A DNA stretch of 64,000 nt from Strigamia acuminata (Eukaryota > Arthropoda > Chilopoda > Geophilomorpha > Linotaeniidae), in assembly GCA_949358305.1 (NCBI GenBank), contig OX442315.1, forward strand, positions 2,480,001-2,544,000, in the 5' to 3' direction. Shown piece after piece: positions 41,037 to 50,335 of the stretch (positions are counted from its first letter, which is position 1; every line of letters starts with the position of its first letter). Below the pieces are notes generated by a model. That model was not told the DNA's origin and did not search any database. It saw only the letters and a program-made list of their open reading frames with translations. The position numbers and the translations under genes were made by a program.

Positions 41037-43136
41037 CTATTTGACTACAACAAAAATATGCTCACAGAGCTGACATAATCTGGGGCGCGGCAACCACTTC
41101 GTCATCAAATCCGCGATGTTTAATTCACCAGGCACATGTTTGATGTTAAACACCCCTCTTTCAAACCAATCGCGGAGAAAGTGCAATTTAACATCTATAT
41201 GTTTATTTGCACGGTTTTCGATCTTGTTCTTCGCATAGTTGATTGCCGGCATACTATCGGCGTAGACGCAAGGAACGCTTCTTCCAAAACACAAGATGAT
41301 ATCGGCCTCGTATAACCGTTCTAGCCATATCACCTCTCTCACGCCATCGACAACTGCGAGAAACTCGCTTTCCATAATACTCAGCGAAGTCATGGATTGT
41401 TTTCGACAATTCCATGAAATCGGAACCCCTCCTAAATAAACTATGTGGCCACCAAAGCTTCTCCTACTGTCTTGGTCCAAGGCAAAGGACGCGTCGGTGT
41501 AAACCGTTAAATTATTGTTCTTACAATTTGCTAGGTTGATAACATAGTTGGGGGTATTCGCCAGATATCTCAACACTTGTATTAGCATTTTAACATGCCT
41601 GTTAGAATGGGTCTCATTGTATTGAGATAATACAATAACGCTGAAGAGAATATCTGGACGCGTTCTATTCGCGATAAAAAGTAAACTCCCTACTAGGGAC
41701 CTGTATGGGAACGTCGAGTTTATTTGTTCGCCCGGTTGTACCTTCTGTATCATGGTACCGACTGTGACTGGGATTTTAATTTTATGGCACGGATCAATGT
41801 CGTATTTCTCGACTAATTTCGCAATATAACTCTTTTGATGTACTAAAATGTCCCCATTTTTCCTTTCAAAATGAATCCCTAATAAAAGAGTCACCGGTCC
41901 AAGGTTGACAATTTCAAAGCTTTCTTGAATCCACTCGATGATACATTGTTCAACGAAAGCATCACGACTAAACAAAACAATGTCGTCCACGTAAAACAAA
42001 AGTACGGCATCTGAGCCGTAATTATATACGCAATTCAACCCTAAAACCGGAGTGAATCCTATTTCCAATAATCGTTCGTGGAGCTTGAAATACCACATCC
42101 TTCCGGACTGGTGAAGTCCGTATAAGGATTTGACCAGCCGCCAACATTTGTGTTGGTTCTCCTTGGTCCGGAAGCCCTTCGGGATATTGATGTATTGTGG
42201 CACATCAAGGTCTCCGTATAAGTACGCAGACTTGATGTCGAGATGTGTATCTCGCCAGCCTTGCAGAACCACAAGAGAACAAAAGAATATCAGTACCAGA
42301 ACAAAGTTGACCACTGGTGAAAATATCTCAGTGAAGTCAACTCCTTCTTTCTGCCCAAAACCTTGCGCAACTAAACGCGCTCTCCAACGTTTAATCGCCC
42401 CAGTGTGGTCACGCTTGATTTTATAAATCCATTTTGTTCCCAGTAAATTCGTTCCTTCGGTTTTATCAACTTCCTCGTAAACTTTTCTGTCGTTAAAGAT
42501 ATTAATTTCATCATTCATGGCATCCTGCCAGTCGGATTTGTTGGGATTGGACATAGCCTCTTCAAATGTGTCCGGTTCAACGGATGCATGACCGGCGAAC
42601 CCAATGGTCTCATTTGTTGCTTTGAAATCGAAACAACCCCCATCGTACTGATAGTCTTCTTCTTTGCACCATCGTACAACATCAATCCGACTGCGGATTC
42701 TATCGCCAAGTGGTGTTATGTAGATCACATCTACCTGCCCAGCAGTTTCACCACTTTGCCTAACGGTTTCTCTCCGTTGCCATTGTGTCATATCTAAAAT
42801 TTTTAATTCCTCGGGAGCAGCTGCACGTTGTTTCACTGTGTCCCCCTTTAACTTAACACCTCGTGGTGGGTTCCTTCTAACGGGTGGAGGTGAAGTTTCC
42901 ACTTCTTCCTCCTGAACTCCACCAGCCGCCTGCGCGATTTCTTCCACAACTTCAGGCTCAGCAGCCTGTTCAACTAATTGGGGATTCGGAACCGCACGTT
43001 TAGGGGACTGAAATAACTGTTGTATAGCAGGGGGCACCTGTTGCTGTCGTACAGCAGGAAGAATCTCATCATCTGAATCTTCATCCCATGATGCCGCTAC
43101 AAAATCTGGCTCACGTGGAATGGAATTTGATTGCAC
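41037..43136 (-). CDS. pol: Element D pol C-terminal half: RT and RNase H
   Basis: 699 codons. RT: TKWIYKIKRD, RARLVAQGFGQKEGVDFTE, SLYGLHQSGRMWY and FYVDDIVLF. RNase H: YTDASFALD, SIMESEF, YADSMPA. Tail NIADLMTKWLPRPRL. It is in the -1 frame to the upstream ORF and overlaps it by 40 bp. Family members usually have one frame here, so this is either a one-base mutation or a frameshift site; I find no canonical slippery heptamer in the overlap, which favours mutation. Confidence 0.88.
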   Translation of the reverse strand: MQSNSIPREPDFVAASWDEDSDDEILPAVRQQQVPPAIQQLFQSPKRAVPNPQLVEQAAEPEVVEEIAQAAGGVQEEEVETSPPPVRRNPPRGVKLKGDTVKQRAAAPEELKILDMTQWQRRETVRQSGETAGQVDVIYITPLGDRIRSRIDVVRWCKEEDYQYDGGCFDFKATNETIGFAGHASVEPDTFEEAMSNPNKSDWQDAMNDEINIFNDRKVYEEVDKTEGTNLLGTKWIYKIKRDHTGAIKRWRARLVAQGFGQKEGVDFTEIFSPVVNFVLVLIFFCSLVVLQGWRDTHLDIKSAYLYGDLDVPQYINIPKGFRTKENQHKCWRLVKSLYGLHQSGRMWYFKLHERLLEIGFTPVLGLNCVYNYGSDAVLLFYVDDIVLFSRDAFVEQCIIEWIQESFEIVNLGPVTLLLGIHFERKNGDILVHQKSYIAKLVEKYDIDPCHKIKIPVTVGTMIQKVQPGEQINSTFPYRSLVGSLLFIANRTRPDILFSVIVLSQYNETHSNRHVKMLIQVLRYLANTPNYVINLANCKNNNLTVYTDASFALDQDSRRSFGGHIVYLGGVPISWNCRKQSMTSLSIMESEFLAVVDGVREVIWLERLYEADIILCFGRSVPCVYADSMPAINYAKNKIENRANKHIDVKLHFLRDWFERGVFNIKHVPGELNIADLMTKWLPRPRLCQLCEHIFVVVK

Positions 43137-45679
43137 CGATTCATGCCAAAAACATTTTCATTAATCTTCACATGCTTTGAAGCAATCACTTGGTTGGATT
43201 TGGGGTCCCAAACTCGATACCCCCGCGTCTTAATCGCGTAACCGACTAGGGCCCCAGGCCATGCCCTTTCTTCCAACTTGCTTCTCCTTGTTTGCGAAGG
43301 GATGTGCACGAAAACTTTGGAACCGATACATCTTAAATGTCTCAACGACATTTTCTTGTTATAAAACAAGTTATAAGGGGTTTTCCCACTTAAGCTTGCA
43401 TGTGGGAATCTATTTTTAAGATAGACAACTGTCACGGCCAATTCTGCCCACAAACCCTTTGGAAAATTGTTTTCGAAGAGCATGGCTCTAATTCCCCCAA
43501 CAATTGTTCTGTTTGCTCTTTCGGCCACAGAATTCATTTCTGGGGAGTAGGGGTTTGTTTGGATGCACTTCAACCCAATAGAAGCCGCATAGTCATCCCA
43601 CTTTTTCGACACAAACTCCCCGCCGTTGTCTGTCTTGATGCATTTGACCTTTTTCCCGGTGCTGCGCTCAACTTCTGTTTGCCATCGTTTGAAGCGCTCA
43701 AATGTATCCCCCTTATTCTTGATAATTTCCACCCACATGAAACGCGAATAATCGTCTACAATTATTAGGTAATAGCTGGCCCCTCCCAAAGATTTAAAAG
43801 GCTGAGGGCCCCACAGATCCATGTGGATTACTTCCAAAATTCCCTTTGTAGAAATTTCCGGGATTGGGGAAAAAGTTGCCCTAGTGCTCTTTGCCTTCGA
43901 ACACGCGTCGCAAGGCGAAAGTTCTTTGTCGGAGAGTTTAACTCCGAAAATATCCGGTGAAACTTCCATTTTTGCAATCCCACTTGCGTTAAAATGGCCC
44001 ATTCTGGAGTGCCAAATATCCATTGGCTGTGGGTTCACTTTGATCTTTTCGATTTTTCCCCCATTCGAAACATTTTGCCCGTTAGTATCATTTAAATCAC
44101 TTTTCTTGAGATTTGACGCATTTACTAGCGCATTTACGCTCACTTGCTGTTTCGCTGCAGTCTGCACTGCGCCACTCAATGTGTTTAGTAATGCTGCCTT
44201 AAAATCTACTGTTTTTAGTAAAGGATTAATGACACTTTCACTTTTTACAACATTTTTGACCGAATTTCCACCCACCGCTGCACTCTGTTGCGCAGAAGGT
44301 GCAGCTGTGTTCACAGTATTAGCCTCTAGTTTGCAGTTAACCTTGTACATCCGATCATTTGTTCTATCTGCAACCAGAAAAGGCTCACTCATTCGGTCTT
44401 TAAACATGGTCAACTTTCCATTTTTGATAAAAGTTGTGAAACCAGCTTCATCTGTCCGGCCCAGCGATAAGAGATTCTTTTTAAAATTTGGCGCAAAATA
44501 AACATTTTGGAGTGTGATTTCCCTACATCTGCCTGCATAACAAGATGTGATCAACACGTTGCCAATGCCCTCGATTTTGGACTTTCCTTCCCCCTGCTGG
44601 AAACTATAGCCGGACAGTGGCTTGAAGGTCACGAACCAACTTCTATTAAATGAGAAGTGATCTGTCGCACCGGTATCTATGTACCAGTGCGGATCAAAGT
44701 CGCAATGCGACATTAAAGACAATGGCGGCGACAAGGTGACTTCCTCTTCAGTTTGATGAACTGCCGCCGAGAACATTGTCAATGGTTCATCAAAAATGTC
44801 AACTTGTCCCAAATTGGCCTTTTTGGTCTCTCCACCACGGCCACGTCCTCGTGCAGAGCCTTTTGCGAGCTGTGCAGAGGTGCCACCTCGTTGGCTTTGC
44901 ATATTCGCTTGTTGTTTGGGCGGTGACGGGCACTCTCTCGCGAAATGACCAGTGCCGCCACAGGAAAAACAAGTTCGAGGCGTAAATAACTGATTTCCGC
45001 CTTTGCCGCGTTGGAATCGCCCTTTCCCGAAGAATGCACCTGCATTATCGATGGAATCCTGTGTACGCATGCCATAGGAGTCTGAAGCTTCAAATAAACG
45101 ATTATACTCTCCTAATAATCGCTCTTTCACTTTTGCAGTGGTGAAGTCCAAATCATCCCAGTGGTACATTATCTGTTTTATAGTCTCATAAGTTGTAGGG
45201 AGGAAATCCATGTATTGGAATGCAATTTCCTCGTCTGTCGGTACAACTTTGACGTTCGCGAGTTCTGCGACTTTTCGGTCGACACGGGCCAGAAAACACA
45301 TCATCTCCTCATTGTCCATTAGATGCATTTGCAGGAACTCGCGCCTCAATCTGCCCTTCCGGGCGCGTGTCGTGGGCTGATAAGCATCTCGGATTGCTTC
45401 CCACGCCCCTTTAGAAGTATCCTTGGCAACGGCCACGAGCTGTTGCGCTTCTTCGCAACTCAAGCATATCATGGACCACGCCCGCTTCTCACGCACTTTG
45501 AAATCCCGTTTCTCTTTGGCTGTGGCGTTGGGACCCGGCGCGGTCTCGTCGCCCGTCACGTGGTCCCACACGCCTTGCTGGGATAACAATAACTTCACAC
45601 CAATCGCCCATTGTGCATAATTTGTCCCATTTAGTTTTTTAATCGACTTGTAATCGTCGTATTTTTCCTCCGACGCCAT
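43097..45679 (-). CDS. gag-pol: Element D gag, protease and integrase
   Basis: About 860 aa from MASEEKYDDYKS (an upstream ATG at 45697 is also in frame). Copia gag core at ~20-210 (LNGTNYAQWAIG, AWEAIRDAYQP). CCHC knuckle CFSCGGTGHFAREC near residue 240. Protease active site WYIDTGATDHF near 335. Integrase: zinc finger HSRMGHFNASG...CDACSKAKS, then DLWGP, KTDNGGEF and AERANR as D,D,E. Ends KINENVFGMN and a short off-frame tail. All active-site residues are present. Confidence 0.92.
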   Translation of the reverse strand: MASEEKYDDYKSIKKLNGTNYAQWAIGVKLLLSQQGVWDHVTGDETAPGPNATAKEKRDFKVREKRAWSMICLSCEEAQQLVAVAKDTSKGAWEAIRDAYQPTTRARKGRLRREFLQMHLMDNEEMMCFLARVDRKVAELANVKVVPTDEEIAFQYMDFLPTTYETIKQIMYHWDDLDFTTAKVKERLLGEYNRLFEASDSYGMRTQDSIDNAGAFFGKGRFQRGKGGNQLFTPRTCFSCGGTGHFARECPSPPKQQANMQSQRGGTSAQLAKGSARGRGRGGETKKANLGQVDIFDEPLTMFSAAVHQTEEEVTLSPPLSLMSHCDFDPHWYIDTGATDHFSFNRSWFVTFKPLSGYSFQQGEGKSKIEGIGNVLITSCYAGRCREITLQNVYFAPNFKKNLLSLGRTDEAGFTTFIKNGKLTMFKDRMSEPFLVADRTNDRMYKVNCKLEANTVNTAAPSAQQSAAVGGNSVKNVVKSESVINPLLKTVDFKAALLNTLSGAVQTAAKQQVSVNALVNASNLKKSDLNDTNGQNVSNGGKIEKIKVNPQPMDIWHSRMGHFNASGIAKMEVSPDIFGVKLSDKELSPCDACSKAKSTRATFSPIPEISTKGILEVIHMDLWGPQPFKSLGGASYYLIIVDDYSRFMWVEIIKNKGDTFERFKRWQTEVERSTGKKVKCIKTDNGGEFVSKKWDDYAASIGLKCIQTNPYSPEMNSVAERANRTIVGGIRAMLFENNFPKGLWAELAVTVVYLKNRFPHASLSGKTPYNLFYNKKMSLRHLRCIGSKVFVHIPSQTRRSKLEERAWPGALVGYAIKTRGYRVWDPKSNQVIASKHVKINENVFGMNRCNQIPFHVSQIL

Positions 45680-45697
45680 ATCTAGTCGATTCGTCAC

Positions 45698-46762
45698 GGA
45701 GATTGCACTTTTTCACAAAATAAATCGTCGCACACACCAAATGAAGCACAAAACACACACTTTTCACGCTTTTACAAATGGCGTAAACCCCCAAAAGGTT
45801 TAGGTGAAAATTATACAGTCTCCCTTGGACAAATCTCACTAAGTGAGACGAAAAACTCTACGTAGTATCTCCCGAGTTCCGACCGGACTCCTAGGACCGC
45901 GGGACACTCGGTGGCCAGAGAAAGCCTACGCAAAAATACAATTCCACTACGCGACTGCGTAAAGGGTGGAAAGGATACTACAAGACCCCCGAACAAAACC
46001 TTAAGCTTAATAACAAAGAATTTCGACAACTTAAATCTAAATGACGATTGTTGGCAAGGTGAAATTCCGTTGTTTTGCGGGTTGGTTTGCGTCGCAAAAA
46101 TTCCCTCGTTGATCCCACGTCGTGAAATCGATGCACGTCGACTCAACGTGCTCGTCCGCACCTTCGTAGGATGTGCTCCGTGCACAAAACCTCGGGAAAA
46201 TGCCAGCGCGTATGTTTAACCCGCTAACTGGTCTTCTGGTCGAATGCCTGCGCGTATGTTTAACCCGCTAACAGGACTTCTCTGCTCAACTGGAAAAATC
46301 ACGTCGATTTTCGTCTGCTTTGACGAAAAATTCGATCGCCATCGAAGGTCCGCTTCGCACAATGTCTTCCGTGCTTTCCCACGGCGAAACAGGCCAAAAC
46401 GATCCACAAAACAACGTAATTTCGACGTATTCTCGCGTCGAATCACGATGAGAACGTGTACCGATCCGTATACACGATTCTCGGCTGGCTTCTCGACTGG
46501 TCGCGATGAAACCAAAACAAAATGGCGCCCGCAGAAGAAAATCTTCTTTATATCGAGCAATGTGCTTATTTCGCACAGAATTTCGACAATTCTTACACTG
46601 TTCGATCCAGAAATGCTTCCGCAAACGTCCGCACACGTTGTCAGCTTTGCAAAACTGCTCGAATCCGCTGATACGTCTTTGCGACGATACCGACGAATCC
46701 ACGATGTCCGTTTCGTCCCGAAACTTGCCGCAAACGTATCACAAACGGTTGGCCGCGTCGTC
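45698..46762 (-). other. 5' leader of element D
   Basis: About 1.06 kb without a convincing gene. Contains a direct repeat of ~44 bp (46199-46286; GCGTATGTTTAACCCGCTAA twice). Confidence 0.6.
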
Positions 46763-46780
46763 AACCATCCTCTGCTACCA
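46763..46780 (-). other. Primer-binding site of element D
   Basis: Minus strand TGGTAGCAGAGGATGGTT, a perfect match to the 3' end of animal initiator tRNA-Met. Confidence 0.88.
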
Positions 46781-46782
46781 TA

Positions 46783-47249
46783 TGATAGGTTTGGAGGCGC
46801 CGGACATCAAAGGAAAAGAGCTGAGACTCGAATTAACAGGTGCGGGAACTCGCATCATGCGACCGCCATCTTTATTCATCGTGATGAGAGAGAAAACATA
46901 AAAAACGCACCTCTTTCGAGGCTACAAAACTTGAAGTAGAATGAATCATTGTTAACAGGCAAGGATTCATTCTTTACATAACAAAAGTAAAGTAAACTCG
47001 GCATAAACAATCGATAATGTAAACAAAAGCCATGAGAAACTAAAGGATAAGCGCTCATATTCGAGCAGACGGCATATAAGCATGTCATTGCTCATAAGCA
47101 CATTGGTTGCGGCACTTAGCACAGGAATAAGGGTTTAAAAGTCAATATCAACCAATGCAACACGGATACAGGATTGCAATGACACACACGTTGCATTCAA
47201 CCGGAAACATGCAACTGAGAAGATCAAACAGTTGGGCATTTATCTAACA
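46783..47249 (-). repeat. 5' LTR of element D
   Basis: 467 bp; three substitutions and one indel against the 3' LTR. Confidence 0.94.
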
Positions 47250-48634
47250 TGAATGAGGTCCAATGGCTTGGAGGTGCAGGGATTCGGATCAGGCTTATGT
47301 GATGCTCTCGTAGATTTTGCGATACGACAGTCATTGCAGGCCAATTCCCTGTTAACTTCCCCTGGTTGCATTCCGTAAACTTGATCGTTTGCGGCCAACA
47401 ACTTCATTCCATTGGTATGAAGGTGGCCAAGTCGGCTGTGCCATAAGCCGGTGGCGTCCTTGACAGAAGCCGGATTGGCAATAGCCTTCTTCTTCGATTG
47501 AGACTGATTGCCGAGGGGAGGAAAGGGATCTGCGTTGTGAATCGCAGCAGGAATTGCCGTAGGAATTGACTGTAGGGCACTTGCATAGGAAGGAGGAATG
47601 GTCAGGTCATTGTGGATTTGTGTGGGAATGGGAGGAGGAATCGGATTGGTTTGAGGAGCTTGTTGTACGGAAATTTGCTTTACAGGTTCAATAGCTGGCA
47701 TCTCAATCCGGAAATCCGTAATTTCTCGCTGTTTCGACCCTTTTCCCTGTCTATGCTTCGGAATATTCGGAAAATCTTCTTCGGTTGTCACGTACATTTG
47801 CGGTGGCGACGGTGGAATCGTCGGTTGTGTCATAGGGGAGACAGTCGTCGCAAATGTCGGATTCGAACATAAACCGTCCACATAGTAAAGACCACCTCTC
47901 TCCTTTGCACGGATGAGAGGGCTGCGAATGTCCGATTGGTAAACATGAATCTCACTGTTGAAAATGTGGATATGATGTCGAGCTTTATCGATCTTCGAAA
48001 CCGAAATCAAGTTTGCCTCGAAATTCGGCGCGTAGAGAACATTCGTTAAATTGACAGTGCATCGAGTCTTGTCAATTGCTAGTAGAAGGCGAACTGTTCC
48101 TTTGCCCGTCACTTGGGTATGGTATATGGCGAATGTCGCCTGCGCGAATTCGGACGGTAAACACTTCAAATACTGGTAGGCGTGATGGTCATCTTCGACT
48201 TTCACGCCTACTGCCCTCAATTGACGTACGTAGGTGTCGACTCGGGCAATGAAATCGGGCATATCTTCGCCGGGCTGGAGTTGTAGGCTGAGGAACTCCC
48301 AGCGCATGGCCGCTTGGCAGGCTCTAGAGCTTGGCGCGTAAATCTTCGCGAGAGTTTCCCATGCCTCCTTTGGCGTGTTGCAGACTTCCAGCACCGATCG
48401 CTTTCCAGGGCTGACGTGAATATAAATATGTCCGAGGGCTTTATCTTTCTTTGTCATAAATCGGTCCAATTCCTTTGGCGTCATGGCTGCGATGAGGTCG
48501 GCTTCCTTGTCTTCGGTTACGTGTTTCCATAACCCTTCTGACTTGAGAAGCATCTTCATCGACATGCGCCATTCCTCGTAATTGCCGACGCCCAATACGG
48601 GAATTAAAGCTGTCGGACTCGCGGCTTTCTGCAT
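47250..48634 (-). pseudogene. gag-pol: Element C gag and first part of pol
   Basis: Starts MQKAASPTALIPVLG at 48634. Copia gag core (NYEEWRMSMKMLL, AWETLAKIYAP, FIARVDTYVRQL) to about residue 170. Then the frame passes directly to the distal protease part (NLTNVLYAPNFEANLISVSK), skipping the CCHC knuckle and the DTG active site found in D at this place. The integrase zinc finger (WHSRLGHLH, CNDCRIAKS) follows, and D cuts the frame. The gap is in frame, so it is a clean deletion. C therefore cannot make its own protease. Confidence 0.88.
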
Positions 48635-49508
48635 CGTAGTTCGCTAGACGGGACACGACGCGGATAACACAAAAGCTCAGAGAGTGATACGAAGTTGACA
48701 CACGAAGTCGGAGCACTTTTCACAATTCGGAGCACTTCACTGCACGGTTCCCTCGGTGTTTGAGGCGAAAAACCACAAATTGGGCAATTCCTTCTGAAGG
48801 AATCAAATAACCTCCGGTTGCCAGTCTGAGAGGGTCCGATCGGCTTCCTGGAGCCGCGGGAAACCTCACTTGTACCGCGACAAGCACAACCGGAGAATAC
48901 GTGTAAGCTTGACCGGACTCGATCCAAGGGCAAACACGATTCTAAAGGAACCCCCAAAAGCCTTAATAATATCTTAAGATTAACAATGGTATTTCGACAC
49001 AAGGAGAAATAGCTGAATCGATCGCGGTTGCGATCCTCGTGCAAATGAAGGCACGGCGCAGTTTTCTCGAAAAACTGGAAAAAGCGCAAATTCGGATTGA
49101 AAAATCCGAATTTCTTCTCGATAAATCGAGGCTCTTCGTCCGGAAAATAATAGATCGACGATACTGTGCATACGCCGGGGTATACACAGCGGAATTCGAT
49201 CCGTTTCTCGTTGAAAAGTGTCACTTCGACACTGGCGAAAGGAAAATCGACGAATAATCTGAAAATATAAAATATTTCTCTCGAAATTCGCGAATCCCGC
49301 GTAATTTCGGAGAAAATTAGACAAATGTTGGCGTGGCAGACAACCCTGGTTGTCTGTGAACGTCGGTTGAACGTCGACGACGCAGGCGAAACGAAAATCA
49401 CGATAAAATGGCCGCCGGAAACCTGGAAATAGAAATATCGGCGCAAATTCGCGAATTTTGCGAAAAAGCGTCGAAAAATTAGGCAGACGGAGTGGCTATT
49501 CACTGAAT
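48635..49508 (-). other. 5' leader of element C
   Basis: About 870 bp between primer site and gag start; open frames here look fortuitous. Confidence 0.55.
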
Positions 49509-49526
49509 AACCATCCTCTGCTACCA
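49509..49526 (-). other. Primer-binding site of element C
   Basis: Minus strand TGGTAGCAGAGGATGGTT, same as D; initiator tRNA-Met. Confidence 0.88.
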
Positions 49527-49527
49527 A

Positions 49528-50014
49528 TGTAGCAGAGGAGTGCGCAAAATATCGGCACAATACCGATTGGAAGCGTGACTGGAGCTGTGCGACCCGCACA
49601 GACATTAACGATACTACGCGTATCGTTTCGGAAATGCGCGCGGCCTAATGCCGCTTATATGCGCTGTGAAATGCACTGAAATGTGCACTGAATTAACGAC
49701 AATACTTAAAATAATAAAAGCAGTTTAATATAAACCAAATACATTACAAATAAGAGTCCTAAAGGGTGAAATTCAGCTAAGCTGCACAAACTCATGCACA
49801 GCGCCATGTTGGATTGGAAAATACAAAGTATGGTGGCACCTAGTGCCGGAAATTAACATTAACACAGGATGAATCATTGAAAAGTAGAACAAATCATATG
49901 AGAATACAGTTATCATACGGAATTACGTATGAGACAGCGCCGAATTAACAATCAAATGGAAATCTATAGGAAACAAACATATTCATCGATAGAAACACGG
50001 TCTTTAGACCAACA
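49528..50014 (-). repeat. 5' LTR of element C
   Basis: 487 bp, one base different from the 3' LTR. Confidence 0.94.
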
Positions 50015-50019
50015 AAATG

Positions 50020-50122
50020 ATCTTTTTAGCGAAAAACTGGAGATCTTTCAGTTATGCACCGGGCCTAAATAAGCGAGTCGAAAAAACTATTAAATGCCCG
50101 GCGTTTATTCGAGGCAATACTG
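50020..50122. mobile_element. MITE beside gene 3, right piece
   Basis: Minus strand start CAGTATTGCCTCGAATAAACG pairs with the left piece at 36700. TA follows at 50123-50124. Confidence 0.7.
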
Positions 50123-50335
50123 TAGTTGGATTTTGGTTAACTATCCTTCATTTCGGAAAAGTTGGTAACGTAGTTTTAATAACAAAAAATATAATAACAC
50201 GATTGGCATTTTATTCATAAATGGGTCATCTCGCATCACGTGTTAGAAGGTAAATTGTAGATTTTGGGCTCTTAAAAAACCAATACTAAAAATCGAGCAG
50301 GAATAGATTTTTATTATAGCTTGTTGAGCTACTTT

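Larger units (their letters stand above)
40552..47249 (-). mobile_element. Ty1/copia element D, nested in C
   Basis: 6.7 kb; LTRs 40552-41019 and 46783-47249 differ at about four positions. Target duplication TGAAT at 40547-40551 and 47250-47254. Gag-protease-integrase and RT-RNase H lie in two overlapping frames. It sits in C just before the codon for the first catalytic Asp of integrase. Primer and purine sites match those of C, so both are from related lineages. Confidence 0.95.
36774..50014 (-). mobile_element. Ty1/copia element C, with element D inside
   Basis: 13.24 kb including the nested D. LTRs of 487 bp (36774-37260 and 49528-50014) differ at one base. Target duplication AAATG on both sides (36769-36773 and 50015-50019). 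Primer site, gag-pol in one frame once D is ignored, and a polypurine tract are present on the minus strand. The gag-protease junction has lost the zinc knuckle and protease active site. Confidence 0.94.

Noticed and set aside
46244-46939. 231-codon plus-strand frame over the leader and LTR of element D
   Set aside because: It crosses the LTR border on the strand opposite the element and shows no motif; likely chance.
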